Shown piece by piece: positions 1-5,324 of a stretch of DNA of 5,324 bases. Positions within the stretch are counted from its first letter, which is position 1. Every line of letters begins with the position of its first letter. The translations under genes were made by a program, and so were the position numbers. The notes below the pieces were generated by a model. The model was not told where the DNA came from, ran no database searches, and saw only the letters and a list, made by a program, of their open reading frames with translations. The stretch comes from Thioalkalivibrio sp. (lineage in GTDB: Bacteria; Pseudomonadota; Gammaproteobacteria; Ectothiorhodospirales; Ectothiorhodospiraceae): the NCBI GenBank assembly GCA_003550945.1, contig PULL01000262.1, positions 1-5,324 on the forward strand. Direction: 5' to 3'.

Positions 1-39
1 AGGGGCAGGCGGCCACCACTGGCGCCTATGCCCAGACCT

Positions 40-47
40 GGAGGTGA
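40..47 (+). promoter_or_regulatory. Shine-Dalgarno of the truncated hemoglobin gene
   Basis: GGAGGTGA is a near-perfect anti-SD match, with 7 nt between the GGAGG core and the ATG at 52. It argues against the upstream ATG at 28, which has no comparable site. A second candidate, GGGAGG at 54..59, sits 7 nt before the ATG at 67 and would give a protein 5 residues shorter. Confidence 0.6.
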
Positions 48-51
48 GCCA

Positions 52-435
52 ATGGGAGGCACCCCGATGCAGCTGACCGTGGGCCCCAACCCGTTCTTCT
101 GGGACGCCGCCAGCTGGCGAGATTTCTACGCCCGCCTTGCCGACGATCCGACGATCGGGCACCACTTCGCGCGCATCGAGGACCACGAGGGACATCTGCG
201 CCGGGTCTGTGACTTCTGGTTCCTGAGCCTGGGCGGAAGGCTCGAGCGTCCGCCGCAGTTCGACATGGTCGGCCGGCATCGCCCGCTGCAGTTGTCGCAC
301 GCCGAGGTGGACATCTGGCTTGCCCACTTCCGTGCGGTGACCAGCGCCCGGCTCGAAGCCGCTGCCGCCGTCGAGTGGCAGCGGCTGGCCGACGGGATCG
401 CGGCCCGGCTGCGCCAGGAGGTCGTGACGGACTGA
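52..435 (+). CDS. Group III truncated hemoglobin (trHb3)
   Basis: Small heme protein of the 2-on-2 globin fold, probably cytoplasmic, with a role in O2 or NO chemistry by analogy with Campylobacter Ctb. Compared from memory with Ctb, the family signature is readable. Numbered from the ATG at 52, there is an FY pair (F25, Y26 = B9/B10), H48 at E7, V52 at E11, W56 at E15 in the block HLRRVCDFW, the proximal His H76 (F8) in GRHRPL, and W89 in the G-helix block DIWLAHF. The length of 127 aa is normal for the family. The usual Tyr-x-Gly-x-Pro stretch before the proximal His is replaced by a divergent RPPQFDMVG segment. Three in-frame ATGs occur, at 28, 52 and 67. I prefer 52 because GGAGGTGA lies just upstream, but 67 also has GGGAGG at good spacing. 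The gene converges on slt with an 18-bp gap. The identification rests on motifs only; ligand preference cannot be read. Confidence 0.82.
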   Translation: MGGTPMQLTVGPNPFFWDAASWRDFYARLADDPTIGHHFARIEDHEGHLRRVCDFWFLSLGGRLERPPQFDMVGRHRPLQLSHAEVDIWLAHFRAVTSARLEAAAAVEWQRLADGIAARLRQEVVTD

Positions 436-453
436 CCGCGTGGGCGGCCGGTC

Positions 454-2511
454 TCAGAGGCAGGTCTGCACGGTGTAGCCGGGGGCGTCGCAGAATTCGT
501 TCGTCGCGAGCTGCACCGGGCCGTACAGGCCGAGTTGCGCCAGGTGCGTCTCGCGCGCCTGCGCGAGCCGGTCCTGCGGGGTAACCGGGAACAGCAGCGT
601 GTTCAGCGACGGCGGCGTGACGCCCAGCCGCACGGCGTAGATCACGCGGTAGGCGAACACCCGCTGCACGTAGTCGCGCGTCTCGTGGAACGGGATCAGT
701 TCGGCCCAGATGTCCGGATCGATCTGTCCGTTCTGCGGCAGCCAGCTGCGCACCCGGTGCGCGCCGGCATTGTAGGCCGCGGTGGAGAGCATGCTGTGGC
801 CACCGAAATTGTCGAGGTTCCGGCGCAGGTAGTAGGTACCGAGGCGCGTGTTGTTGGCCGGGTTCAGGATGTCGTTGTTGTTGCGGATCTGGACCCCGGC
901 CGCGTTGGCCACCGCGCGGCCGGTGGCAGGCATGATCTGCATGATGCCGAGCGCCCCGGCACTCGAGCGCACGTCGTGCAGGAACGCGCTCTCCTGCCGG
1001 GCGACGGCCATCGCCCAGGCCGGGTCGATCTGCTGGTACTCGGCACCTTCGAGGATCAGGTCGGTGAAGGCCAGCGGAAAGCGCAGGTCGATGTCGCCCC
1101 AGTTGCGTGCGCGCGCGACGGTGAAGATCGCCCGGTCGTGCCAGCCCCAGTCGGCGAACAGGCGCGCGGCCGCCTGCTGTTCCGGTGGCGACAGGTCGTT
1201 GATCATGTGCGTCCACTCGCGCCGCGCCTCGGTGAAGCGCTCGAGCAGCACCAGCTCGCGCATGCGCTGCATGGCTGGAATTCGGGCGACCTGCTGTTTC
1301 AGCTCCGCCGGGACCGCAAGCGGCTCGTGGCCGATACGGTAGGGTTGTCCCAGCCGGTCCGCGGCCAGGAAGCCGTGAAAGTTGCGCTCACGCGCTGCCC
1401 AGCGATAGGCGCGCTGCGCCTCCTCCGCGCGCCCAGCCTGTTCCAGCGCCCGGGCCCGCCAGTACTGCCACTGTGCGTCGGTGGCGGTCTCCGGGCTCAT
1501 GCCGTCGACCGCTGCGATTACCGTGTCCCAGTCCCGGTCGCGCAGTGCGGAGCGCAGCTGCCACTGGCGCAGCTGGTCGTCGAAGACCGCATCCGGAAGC
1601 GAGGCCATGAACGGGAGCGCCTCCGGCATCGCGCGGACCGCGAGCCGCAGTGCCAGCGCGTGCTGCACCCGTGCCTGCTGCTCCGCATCCAGCCCCAGGC
1701 GGTGCCCGTGCCCGTTCCAGGCGGACAGCGCATCCTCAGGGCTGCGCCGGATCAGGCGCAGGAAGCCGCGCTCCAGCATGTGCCCGGCGGCGTGGTGATC
1801 CCCGGCGTGGAAGCCCGCGCGGGTGACGCGTTCCGGGTTGGCTTCCAGTTCCAGCCAGCGATCCGCCCAGGGGCGGTCCGCCGCGGACAGGTAGCGGCGC
1901 AGGTAGCGCGCCAGACCGGTCTGATCCGCCTCCATCGCCAGTTCCAGCCGCTGCCAGGCCAGCTCGGTGCTCAGCCGGCCGTCGGCACGCCAGGCGTTGA
2001 ACACCGGGTCGCAGGCATTCGGCTGGGAACGGCCGTGCAGCCAGATGGACTCCACGTCGGCCAGTGCCCGTTCGCGCTGGCCGGTCTCGAGCAGCGCCTG
2101 CTTGTGGAAGCAGGTGAGTTCGGTGGACAGCGGGCCCTCGTAGGCGGCGAAACGCAGGAATGCCTGCCAGCGCTTCTCCTTGGCGAGATGGTCGAGGTAG
2201 CTGTTGCGCAGCAGGCGGGCCAGCGGGCCGTCGCCGTAGGCGTCCAGGAACGCCGCGACGTCGTCCGGATCCGCGGCGCTCAGGTTGCGCGCGAGGCGGC
2301 GGTAATCGAGGTACTGCAGCAGCGGGTAGCCGGTGAGCACCTGCCGGGTGGTCTCGAAGGCGCGGTCGTCGTTGTTGCGCAGCGCCCGCTCGGCGAGCAG
2401 AAACAGCGCGCGTTCGAAGCTGAAGCCGCTGTCCGGGACGTCCGGTCGGGCGTGGACGGTGCTGGCGAGCACGAGACAAAGGACTCCGCAGGCCATGGTG
2501 CCAAAGCGCAT
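454..2511 (-). CDS. slt: Soluble lytic murein transglycosylase (Slt70 type)
   Basis: Periplasmic enzyme that cleaves the MurNAc-GlcNAc bond of peptidoglycan non-hydrolytically, forming 1,6-anhydroMurNAc ends, and works in cell-wall turnover. The 685-aa length is close to E. coli SltY (about 645). Residues 1-21 form a signal peptide, with likely cleavage at VHA/RP. Residues of roughly 25-480 are a helical superhelix region; C134 and C167 flank a stretch ending in SQPNACD that resembles the E. coli protein and may form a disulfide. The C-terminal catalytic domain (about 490-630) has the catalytic E507 in RQESAF, then GIMQIMPATG (522-531), AYNAG (579-583) and the conserved Y614 after HETRD. A tail of about 55 residues ends with two more cysteines (C674, C684). 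The ATG at 2511 is chosen over a TTG at 2544 because AAGGAG lies 8 nt upstream and it directly begins the signal peptide. It lies 107 nt downstream of rluE on the same strand. Confidence 0.95.
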   Translation of the reverse strand: MRFGTMACGVLCLVLASTVHARPDVPDSGFSFERALFLLAERALRNNDDRAFETTRQVLTGYPLLQYLDYRRLARNLSAADPDDVAAFLDAYGDGPLARLLRNSYLDHLAKEKRWQAFLRFAAYEGPLSTELTCFHKQALLETGQRERALADVESIWLHGRSQPNACDPVFNAWRADGRLSTELAWQRLELAMEADQTGLARYLRRYLSAADRPWADRWLELEANPERVTRAGFHAGDHHAAGHMLERGFLRLIRRSPEDALSAWNGHGHRLGLDAEQQARVQHALALRLAVRAMPEALPFMASLPDAVFDDQLRQWQLRSALRDRDWDTVIAAVDGMSPETATDAQWQYWRARALEQAGRAEEAQRAYRWAARERNFHGFLAADRLGQPYRIGHEPLAVPAELKQQVARIPAMQRMRELVLLERFTEARREWTHMINDLSPPEQQAAARLFADWGWHDRAIFTVARARNWGDIDLRFPLAFTDLILEGAEYQQIDPAWAMAVARQESAFLHDVRSSAGALGIMQIMPATGRAVANAAGVQIRNNNDILNPANNTRLGTYYLRRNLDNFGGHSMLSTAAYNAGAHRVRSWLPQNGQIDPDIWAELIPFHETRDYVQRVFAYRVIYAVRLGVTPPSLNTLLFPVTPQDRLAQARETHLAQLGLYGPVQLATNEFCDAPGYTVQTCL

Positions 2512-2519
2512 CTCACCGA

Positions 2520-2525
2520 CTCCTT
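2520..2525 (-). promoter_or_regulatory. Shine-Dalgarno of slt
   Basis: On the minus strand this reads AAGGAG, 8 nt before the ATG at 2511. The site decides the slt start: the TTG at 2544 would put the site inside the coding region and add 11 residues ahead of the signal peptide. Confidence 0.75.
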
Positions 2526-2559
2526 CCCGGGGGTGTAAGGTCAATGTTCTCTATGTTCC

Positions 2560-2587
2560 TTAACAATGGCGGCTACTGCAATGGCAA
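2560..2587 (-). promoter_or_regulatory. Possible slt promoter in the rluE-slt gap
   Basis: The 107-bp gap between rluE and slt is visibly richer in A/T than its surroundings. On the minus strand a -35-like TTGCCA (plus 2582..2587) is followed after 16 nt by a weak -10-like TGTTAA (plus 2560..2565, three of six consensus positions). Transcription from here would give a leader of around 40 nt. The heptamer CAATGGC also occurs twice on the plus strand (2564..2570 and 2579..2585), 15 bp apart, and might be a regulator half-site pair or chance. A separate slt promoter is plausible because of the gap; these exact elements are weak. Confidence 0.3.
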
Positions 2588-2590
2588 CAT

Positions 2591-2611
2591 GAGGAATTTT
2601 TTCGAATCCTC
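2591..2611 (-). other. Short stem-loop just after rluE
   Basis: GAGGATT and AATTCCTC (minus strand) can pair as seven base pairs with one bulged T, closing a CGAAAA loop, 7 nt after the rluE stop codon. No U tract follows on the minus strand, so it is not a textbook intrinsic terminator. It could be a 3' stabilising hairpin or a weak terminator. On the plus strand the T run lies in the loop, so it is not a terminator in that direction either. Confidence 0.3.
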
Positions 2612-2618
2612 GATGCGG

Positions 2619-3158
2619 CTACGCGTCGATTTGCAGAAAGTGTCCCGGCGGTATGCCGTCGATGGTCCAGGAGGCGACACGGTAGCGGACCAGGCGCAGG
2701 GTCGGGTGGCCGACCGCCGCGGTCATGCGCCGGACCTGCCGGTTGCGGCCCTCGGTGAGGGTGAGCGCGAGCCAGCGGGTGGGGATGTGGCGGCGTACAC
2801 GCACCGGCGGATCGCGGGGCCAGATCTCGGGCGGATCCATCGGGTCGACGCGGGCCGGACGCGTCGGGCCGTCGCGCAGTTCGACACCTTCCCGCAGAGT
2901 CTGCAAGGCCTCGTCTCCGGGGATGCCCTCGACCTGGACCCAGTAGGTCTTGCTGGTGTGGTGCCGGGGATCGCTGAGCCGGGCCTGCAGGCGTCCATCG
3001 TCGGTGAGCACCACCAGGCCCTCGCTGTCGCGGTCGAGCCGTCCCGCCGCGTGCACCCGCGGGATCGGGATATAGTCGGCGAGTGTGGGCCGGCCCCCGG
3101 GGTCGGTGAACTGGGTGAGCACCCCCCAGGGCTTGTTGAACAGCAGGATTCGGGCCAC
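2619..3158 (-). CDS. rluE: 23S rRNA pseudouridine synthase, RluE type
   Basis: RsuA/RluB/E/F-family enzyme that isomerises a uridine to pseudouridine in 23S rRNA (U2457 in E. coli for RluE), acting in the cytoplasm during ribosome assembly. The protein of 179 aa starts directly with the catalytic fold (LLFNKPWGVLTQFTD) and has no S4 RNA-binding domain, as in E. coli RluE. The catalytic Asp is D42 in AAGRLDRDSEGL; the KTY block follows at 70-72, and EGRNRQVRRM lies at 136-145. Block by block it resembles E. coli RluE as I remember it, including QFTD, YVQVEGIP-like and WPR-PP segments, which separates it from RluB/RluF/RsuA. E. coli RluE carries an additional N-terminal basic extension that is absent here. 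The start is a GTG, one nucleotide after the stop codon of the DUF1007 gene, and no well-placed SD is visible, so translation is probably coupled. It ends with TAG. Confidence 0.93.
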   Translation of the reverse strand: MARILLFNKPWGVLTQFTDPGGRPTLADYIPIPRVHAAGRLDRDSEGLVVLTDDGRLQARLSDPRHHTSKTYWVQVEGIPGDEALQTLREGVELRDGPTRPARVDPMDPPEIWPRDPPVRVRRHIPTRWLALTLTEGRNRQVRRMTAAVGHPTLRLVRYRVASWTIDGIPPGHFLQIDA

Positions 3159-3159
3159 G

Positions 3160-3846
3160 TCAGTCGCAGTGCGCGGTGACCTTCTCGGCGAAGTGGCGGC
3201 CCAGGTCGGCCTCGCCGGTCTGGGTGAAGTCCAGTGCCAGCGCGCGGGCGACGATCGCCGGGTCGGGCCGGGGCTTCAGGATGTCCATGCGGCACGGGCC
3301 CGTGCTCAGCTCGAGCCGGGGCGGCGATTCGGGATCGTGCAGGATCTCGATGAAGTAGGTCGGGTCGTAGACCGCGTAGCGCAGCGTGCGGCTGCGGGGA
3401 TCCACGGCCTCGTCCAGCAGCAGCCGGAAGCGGAAATGCAGTTGGCGTCTCTCCATCGCCATGGTCGCGGACCCTTCGGGTTGCCCGAGAACCCGGCGGT
3501 CGTCCGCATGCAGCTCGGTGTACCAGTCGTATTCCGCGAGGTTGTCGAGGATCTCGGACGCGAGGTTGGCGAGTTTCTCCTCGGGGGTTGCGCCTTCGAA
3601 CTGCTCCATCGCGTCTTCGTAGAGGTAGCGGCTGTAGGTGGGGTCGATGATCCAGGTCTGGCGCAGCGCGATCACGCGGTCGGACGCGTCGGTCTCGAGC
3701 TCGATGTCGATATCGATCCACGCATGCGGATGCGCCAGCGCCGTACCGGGCAACACCAGCCACAGGAGGCCGGCGAGCAGCGTCGCGACGGCGGCTGCCC
3801 GCCAGGCGGACCGCGGGGCGCGCGCAGGACCTCGGCCGAGGGTCAT
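3160..3846 (-). CDS. DUF1007 family exported protein
   Basis: Protein of 228 aa matching the DUF1007 family (uncharacterised, annotated as a periplasmic component of a transport system). Residues 1-38 form a signal peptide: a basic N-region, a hydrophobic core (about 18-33) and the cleavage site TALA/HPH. The mature protein would start HPHAWIDIDIEL, the family's hallmark beginning. Further family traits are the YSRYLYEDAME-like block, YDPTYFIEI in the middle, and the closing LGRHFAEKVTAHC. C185 and C227 could form a disulfide in the periplasm. Family members are often encoded beside NicO/RcnA-type nickel/cobalt exporters, which suggests a metal-related role, but no such gene is adjacent here. 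The ATG at 3846 overlaps the exonuclease stop codon by four bases (ATGA), and AGGAG lies 8 nt upstream of it. The longer open frame to 4632 has no family similarity and is a shadow of the exonuclease gene. Confidence 0.85.
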   Translation of the reverse strand: MTLGRGPARAPRSAWRAAAVATLLAGLLWLVLPGTALAHPHAWIDIDIELETDASDRVIALRQTWIIDPTYSRYLYEDAMEQFEGATPEEKLANLASEILDNLAEYDWYTELHADDRRVLGQPEGSATMAMERRQLHFRFRLLLDEAVDPRSRTLRYAVYDPTYFIEILHDPESPPRLELSTGPCRMDILKPRPDPAIVARALALDFTQTGEADLGRHFAEKVTAHCD

Positions 3847-4823
3847 GGGTGAGGCTCCTGTGGATCGCCTGCGGCAAGGTCCGTGGCGATGTCCAGCAGT
3901 CGCGACCGGTAGGCTCTCGCGACGCCGAGTGCGTCGAGGCGTTCGCGTGCATCCGGCAGCGGGCCGCGCGGCAGAAGGCCGGCAGCGTCCGGCAATCCAG
4001 GTACGGCGGTAACCAGGCCGGTGAGCTGCCGTGCAAGCCGCAGCGCCGCGCCGCCGGCCGCCACTTGTTCCGCAACACGCGCCGCGCCCCGAATCCGACA
4101 GCGCCGGATGCACTCGGGATCGGCCAGTATCGCCTCCAGATCCCCGCACTGGCGCAGCATGCGCGCGGCGGTCGCCGGCCCGACGCCCGCGAGCCCGGGA
4201 ACGTTGTCGCTGCGGTCGCCCGCGAGGGCCAGCATGTCGGCGACCTGCTCCGGACGGATGCGCAGCCGGCGCTCGATGTCGTGGCGCGTGGCGCGGGTCC
4301 CCCGCTCCGGATCGCGAAGCAGGTCTTCGTCGCCGAGGATCACCTGCGCGAGGTCCTTGTCCGCGCTCATCACCTGCACGCGCTGGCCCCGGTTGCGGGC
4401 CGCGGCGGCCAGGCTTGCAATCAGGTCGTCGGCCTCGAAGTCGTGGTGGGCGAGCTGCGCCAGGCCGAGGCAGTCGAGGAGTTCGCGGATGCGCTGGAAC
4501 TGCTCGCGCAGCGCTTCGGGTGCCGGTGGCCGGTGAGCCTTGTACGCGGGATACAACCGGTGGCGGAATCCGGTGCGCAGGCTGGCGTCGAAGGCGAAGG
4601 CCAGCGGGCCCTGCGGGACTTCCGGCAGCCACTGGCAGAGCGAGTGCACGAAGCCGTGCACCGCACCGCCGGGCCGACCCCAGGTGTCCGGCTGCTCGCC
4701 CCGGGAAAACCAGGCCCGGAACACGAAGATGCTGCTGTCGACCAGTGTCGCGGTCCCACGCCCATCGGGCGCGTGGTGCGTCGCGGGCGGCGGCGGGATG
4801 CTGGCGGCGGCGCTCTGGGTCAC
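3843..4823 (-). CDS. Stand-alone 5'-3' exonuclease / flap endonuclease-like protein
   Basis: Relative of the N-terminal 5' nuclease domain of DNA polymerase I, which removes 5' flaps and RNA primers using two divalent metal ions. Numbered from the GTG at 4823 (326 aa), motifs follow family order: D29 in TLVDSSIFVFRAW, D79 in AFAFDAS, Y91-K95-R98 in the arch region, EADD at 130-133, SADKD with D155 and D157, and GDRSDNVPGLAGVGPATA with D203 and D206 leading into the H3TH DNA-binding motif. All expected acidic ligands are present; E. coli ExoIX (Xni) as I recall it has DKG and SSSK at the last two. No polymerase domain follows; about 100 C-terminal residues after the H3TH are not assigned. An alternative GTG at 4880 adds 19 residues rich in His/Arg with poor third-position GC; I prefer 4823, where the coding-like frame begins. 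Neither start has a convincing SD. It overlaps the DUF1007 gene by 4 nt. Confidence 0.85.
   Translation of the reverse strand: MTQSAAASIPPPPATHHAPDGRGTATLVDSSIFVFRAWFSRGEQPDTWGRPGGAVHGFVHSLCQWLPEVPQGPLAFAFDASLRTGFRHRLYPAYKAHRPPAPEALREQFQRIRELLDCLGLAQLAHHDFEADDLIASLAAAARNRGQRVQVMSADKDLAQVILGDEDLLRDPERGTRATRHDIERRLRIRPEQVADMLALAGDRSDNVPGLAGVGPATAARMLRQCGDLEAILADPECIRRCRIRGAARVAEQVAAGGAALRLARQLTGLVTAVPGLPDAAGLLPRGPLPDARERLDALGVARAYRSRLLDIATDLAAGDPQEPHP
3855..3859 (-). promoter_or_regulatory. Shine-Dalgarno of the DUF1007 gene
   Basis: AGGAG on the minus strand, 8 nt before the ATG at 3846 and inside the last codons of the exonuclease gene. Together with the signal peptide, it fixes the start of the DUF1007 protein. 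Confidence 0.65.
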
Positions 4824-4867
4824 TGCAACGGTGCGGTGTCGGCGCCGATGGTCGCGGTCGTGTTCAT
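4820..4867 (-). CDS. Candidate 15-aa leader ORF upstream of the exonuclease
   Basis: An ATG at 4867 opens a 15-codon frame (MNTTATIGADTAPLQ) whose TGA overlaps the GTG start of the exonuclease as GTGA. Fourteen of its 15 sense codons end in G or C, whereas the exonuclease frame over the same bases manages about 12 of 19; the coding-like frame changes at the overlap. That pattern suggests the short ORF is translated and coupled to the exonuclease. The nearest SD-like GGAG is 12 nt upstream, which is far. The peptide matches nothing I recognise. It could also be the remnant of an older N-terminus separated by a frame change, or chance in GC-rich DNA. Confidence 0.35.
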   Translation of the reverse strand: MNTTATIGADTAPLQ

Positions 4868-4914
4868 GGGCAGTGTCCACTCCGTCGTCGGTGCAGCCGG
4901 GTCGCTCTCTGGCG

Positions 4915-5324
4915 TCAGATCCGGGCCACGCCGCTGTCGCGCGCTGCCTGCGCCACCGCGGCGGGGATGGCTTCGATCAGGCGCGGGTCGAACGGCGTCG
5001 GCAGGATGTAGTCGGGTCCGAAGGCCAGCTCCCCCTTTCCGTACGCTTCGAGCACGCTTTTCGGCACCGGTTCCCGTGCCAGTTGTGCGAGCGCGTGCAC
5101 CGCGGCCACGTGCATCGCGTCGGTGATGTGCCGGGCCCGCACGTCCAGCGCACCGCGGAAGATGAACGGGAAGCCGAGCACGTTGTTCACCTGGTTTGGG
5201 TAGTCGGAACGCCCGGTGGCCATGATCAGGTCCTTGCGCGTCGCGTGGGCGAGTTCCGGCATGATCTCGGGGTCTGGATTGGACAGCGCGAACACCACCG
5301 GGCGGGGCGCCATCGAGCGGAGCA
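4915..5324 (-). CDS. Malic enzyme, C-terminal part (cut by the window edge)
   Basis: C-terminal 135 residues or so of a malate dehydrogenase (oxaloacetate-decarboxylating), which converts malate to pyruvate and CO2 while reducing NAD(P)+. The visible part is the end of the NAD-binding domain: SMAPRPVVFALSNPDPEI, then ATGRSDYPNQVNNVLGFP, FRGALDVRA, an ITDAMHVAAVHALA helix, FGPDYILPTPFDPRL and the closing AARDSGVARI. The frame remains open to the right edge, so the Met at 5313 is internal. The protein stops directly after SGVARI, so the phosphotransacetylase-like domain of the long MaeB hybrids is absent; this is the short form of roughly 420 residues. Cofactor choice (NAD or NADP) cannot be decided because the Rossmann glycine loop is outside the window. 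No terminator hairpin is visible between it and the exonuclease gene. Confidence 0.92.
   Translation of the reverse strand, partial: LRSMAPRPVVFALSNPDPEIMPELAHATRKDLIMATGRSDYPNQVNNVLGFPFIFRGALDVRARHITDAMHVAAVHALAQLAREPVPKSVLEAYGKGELAFGPDYILPTPFDPRLIEAIPAAVAQAARDSGVARI

Noticed and set aside
434..453. GACCG/CGGTC inverted repeat between the hemoglobin and slt stops, as a bidirectional terminator
   Set aside because: The stem is only five base pairs with a 10-nt loop and has no T tract on either strand; this is too weak to call in GC-rich DNA.
26..1216. Minus-strand open frame of 396 codons covering the end of slt and the hemoglobin gene
   Set aside because: It is an out-of-frame reading of the slt catalytic region that then runs antisense through the truncated hemoglobin; it has Arg/Pro-rich composition and no motifs.
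535..2538. Long plus-strand open frame of 667 codons opposite slt
   Set aside because: It is antisense to slt, which shows full catalytic motifs and a signal peptide. The translation is rich in Arg/Gly/Val with no recognisable domain, as expected of an antisense shadow in GC-rich DNA.
3847..4632. N-terminal extension of the DUF1007 frame up to 4632
   Set aside because: The extension overlaps the exonuclease gene entirely and is Arg/Pro-rich. The signal peptide and SD place the true start at 3846.
4824..4914. Terminator or promoter between the malic enzyme and exonuclease genes
   Set aside because: I found no convincing hairpin with a T run and no -35/-10 pair in this stretch; only the candidate leader ORF is supported.
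3849..5126. Plus-strand open frame of 425 codons across the exonuclease and malic enzyme genes
   Set aside because: It is antisense to two clearly recognisable genes and spans their intergenic gap; its composition is low-complexity Arg/Ala/Gly, with no domain.

Overview
The window is GC-rich (roughly two thirds G+C), densely packed chromosomal DNA with strong G/C preference at third codon positions. Two best matches point to a gammaproteobacterium: a SltY-type soluble lytic transglycosylase and an RluE-type 23S rRNA pseudouridine synthase, both of which I compared with their E. coli counterparts from memory. A high-GC lineage such as the Chromatiales/Ectothiorhodospiraceae would fit, but that is inference and the sequence does not settle it. 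I see no phage, IS, CRISPR, tRNA or rRNA signals, so this looks like core-type genome.

Layout, left to right. One plus-strand gene encodes a group III truncated hemoglobin (52..435). It converges, across 18 bp, on a long minus-strand series that is transcribed right to left: the C-terminal part of a malic enzyme (cut by the right edge), a candidate 15-codon leader ORF, a stand-alone 5'-3' exonuclease/flap endonuclease-like protein, a DUF1007 periplasmic protein, rluE and slt. The only sizeable non-coding stretches are about 107 bp between rluE and slt, and about 47-91 bp between the malic enzyme gene and the exonuclease gene.

The exonuclease, DUF1007 and rluE genes form a tight unit. The first pair overlaps by 4 nt (ATGA), and the second is separated by 1 nt with a GTG start and no good Shine-Dalgarno, so translational coupling is likely. 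Their functions (nucleic acid processing, an exported HPH-starting protein, rRNA modification) do not form one obvious pathway. slt has its own Shine-Dalgarno and an AT-richer leader that probably carries its own promoter.

I do not see a clear undescribed multi-gene system. Three points deserve a second look: a switch of coding-like frame at a GTGA overlap upstream of the exonuclease, which suggests a short leader peptide and a later start than the longest ORF; a DUF1007 protein predicted to begin with His-Pro-His after signal cleavage and lacking an adjacent metal transporter gene; and a stand-alone exonuclease that keeps the full acidic metal-binding set that E. coli ExoIX has partly lost.
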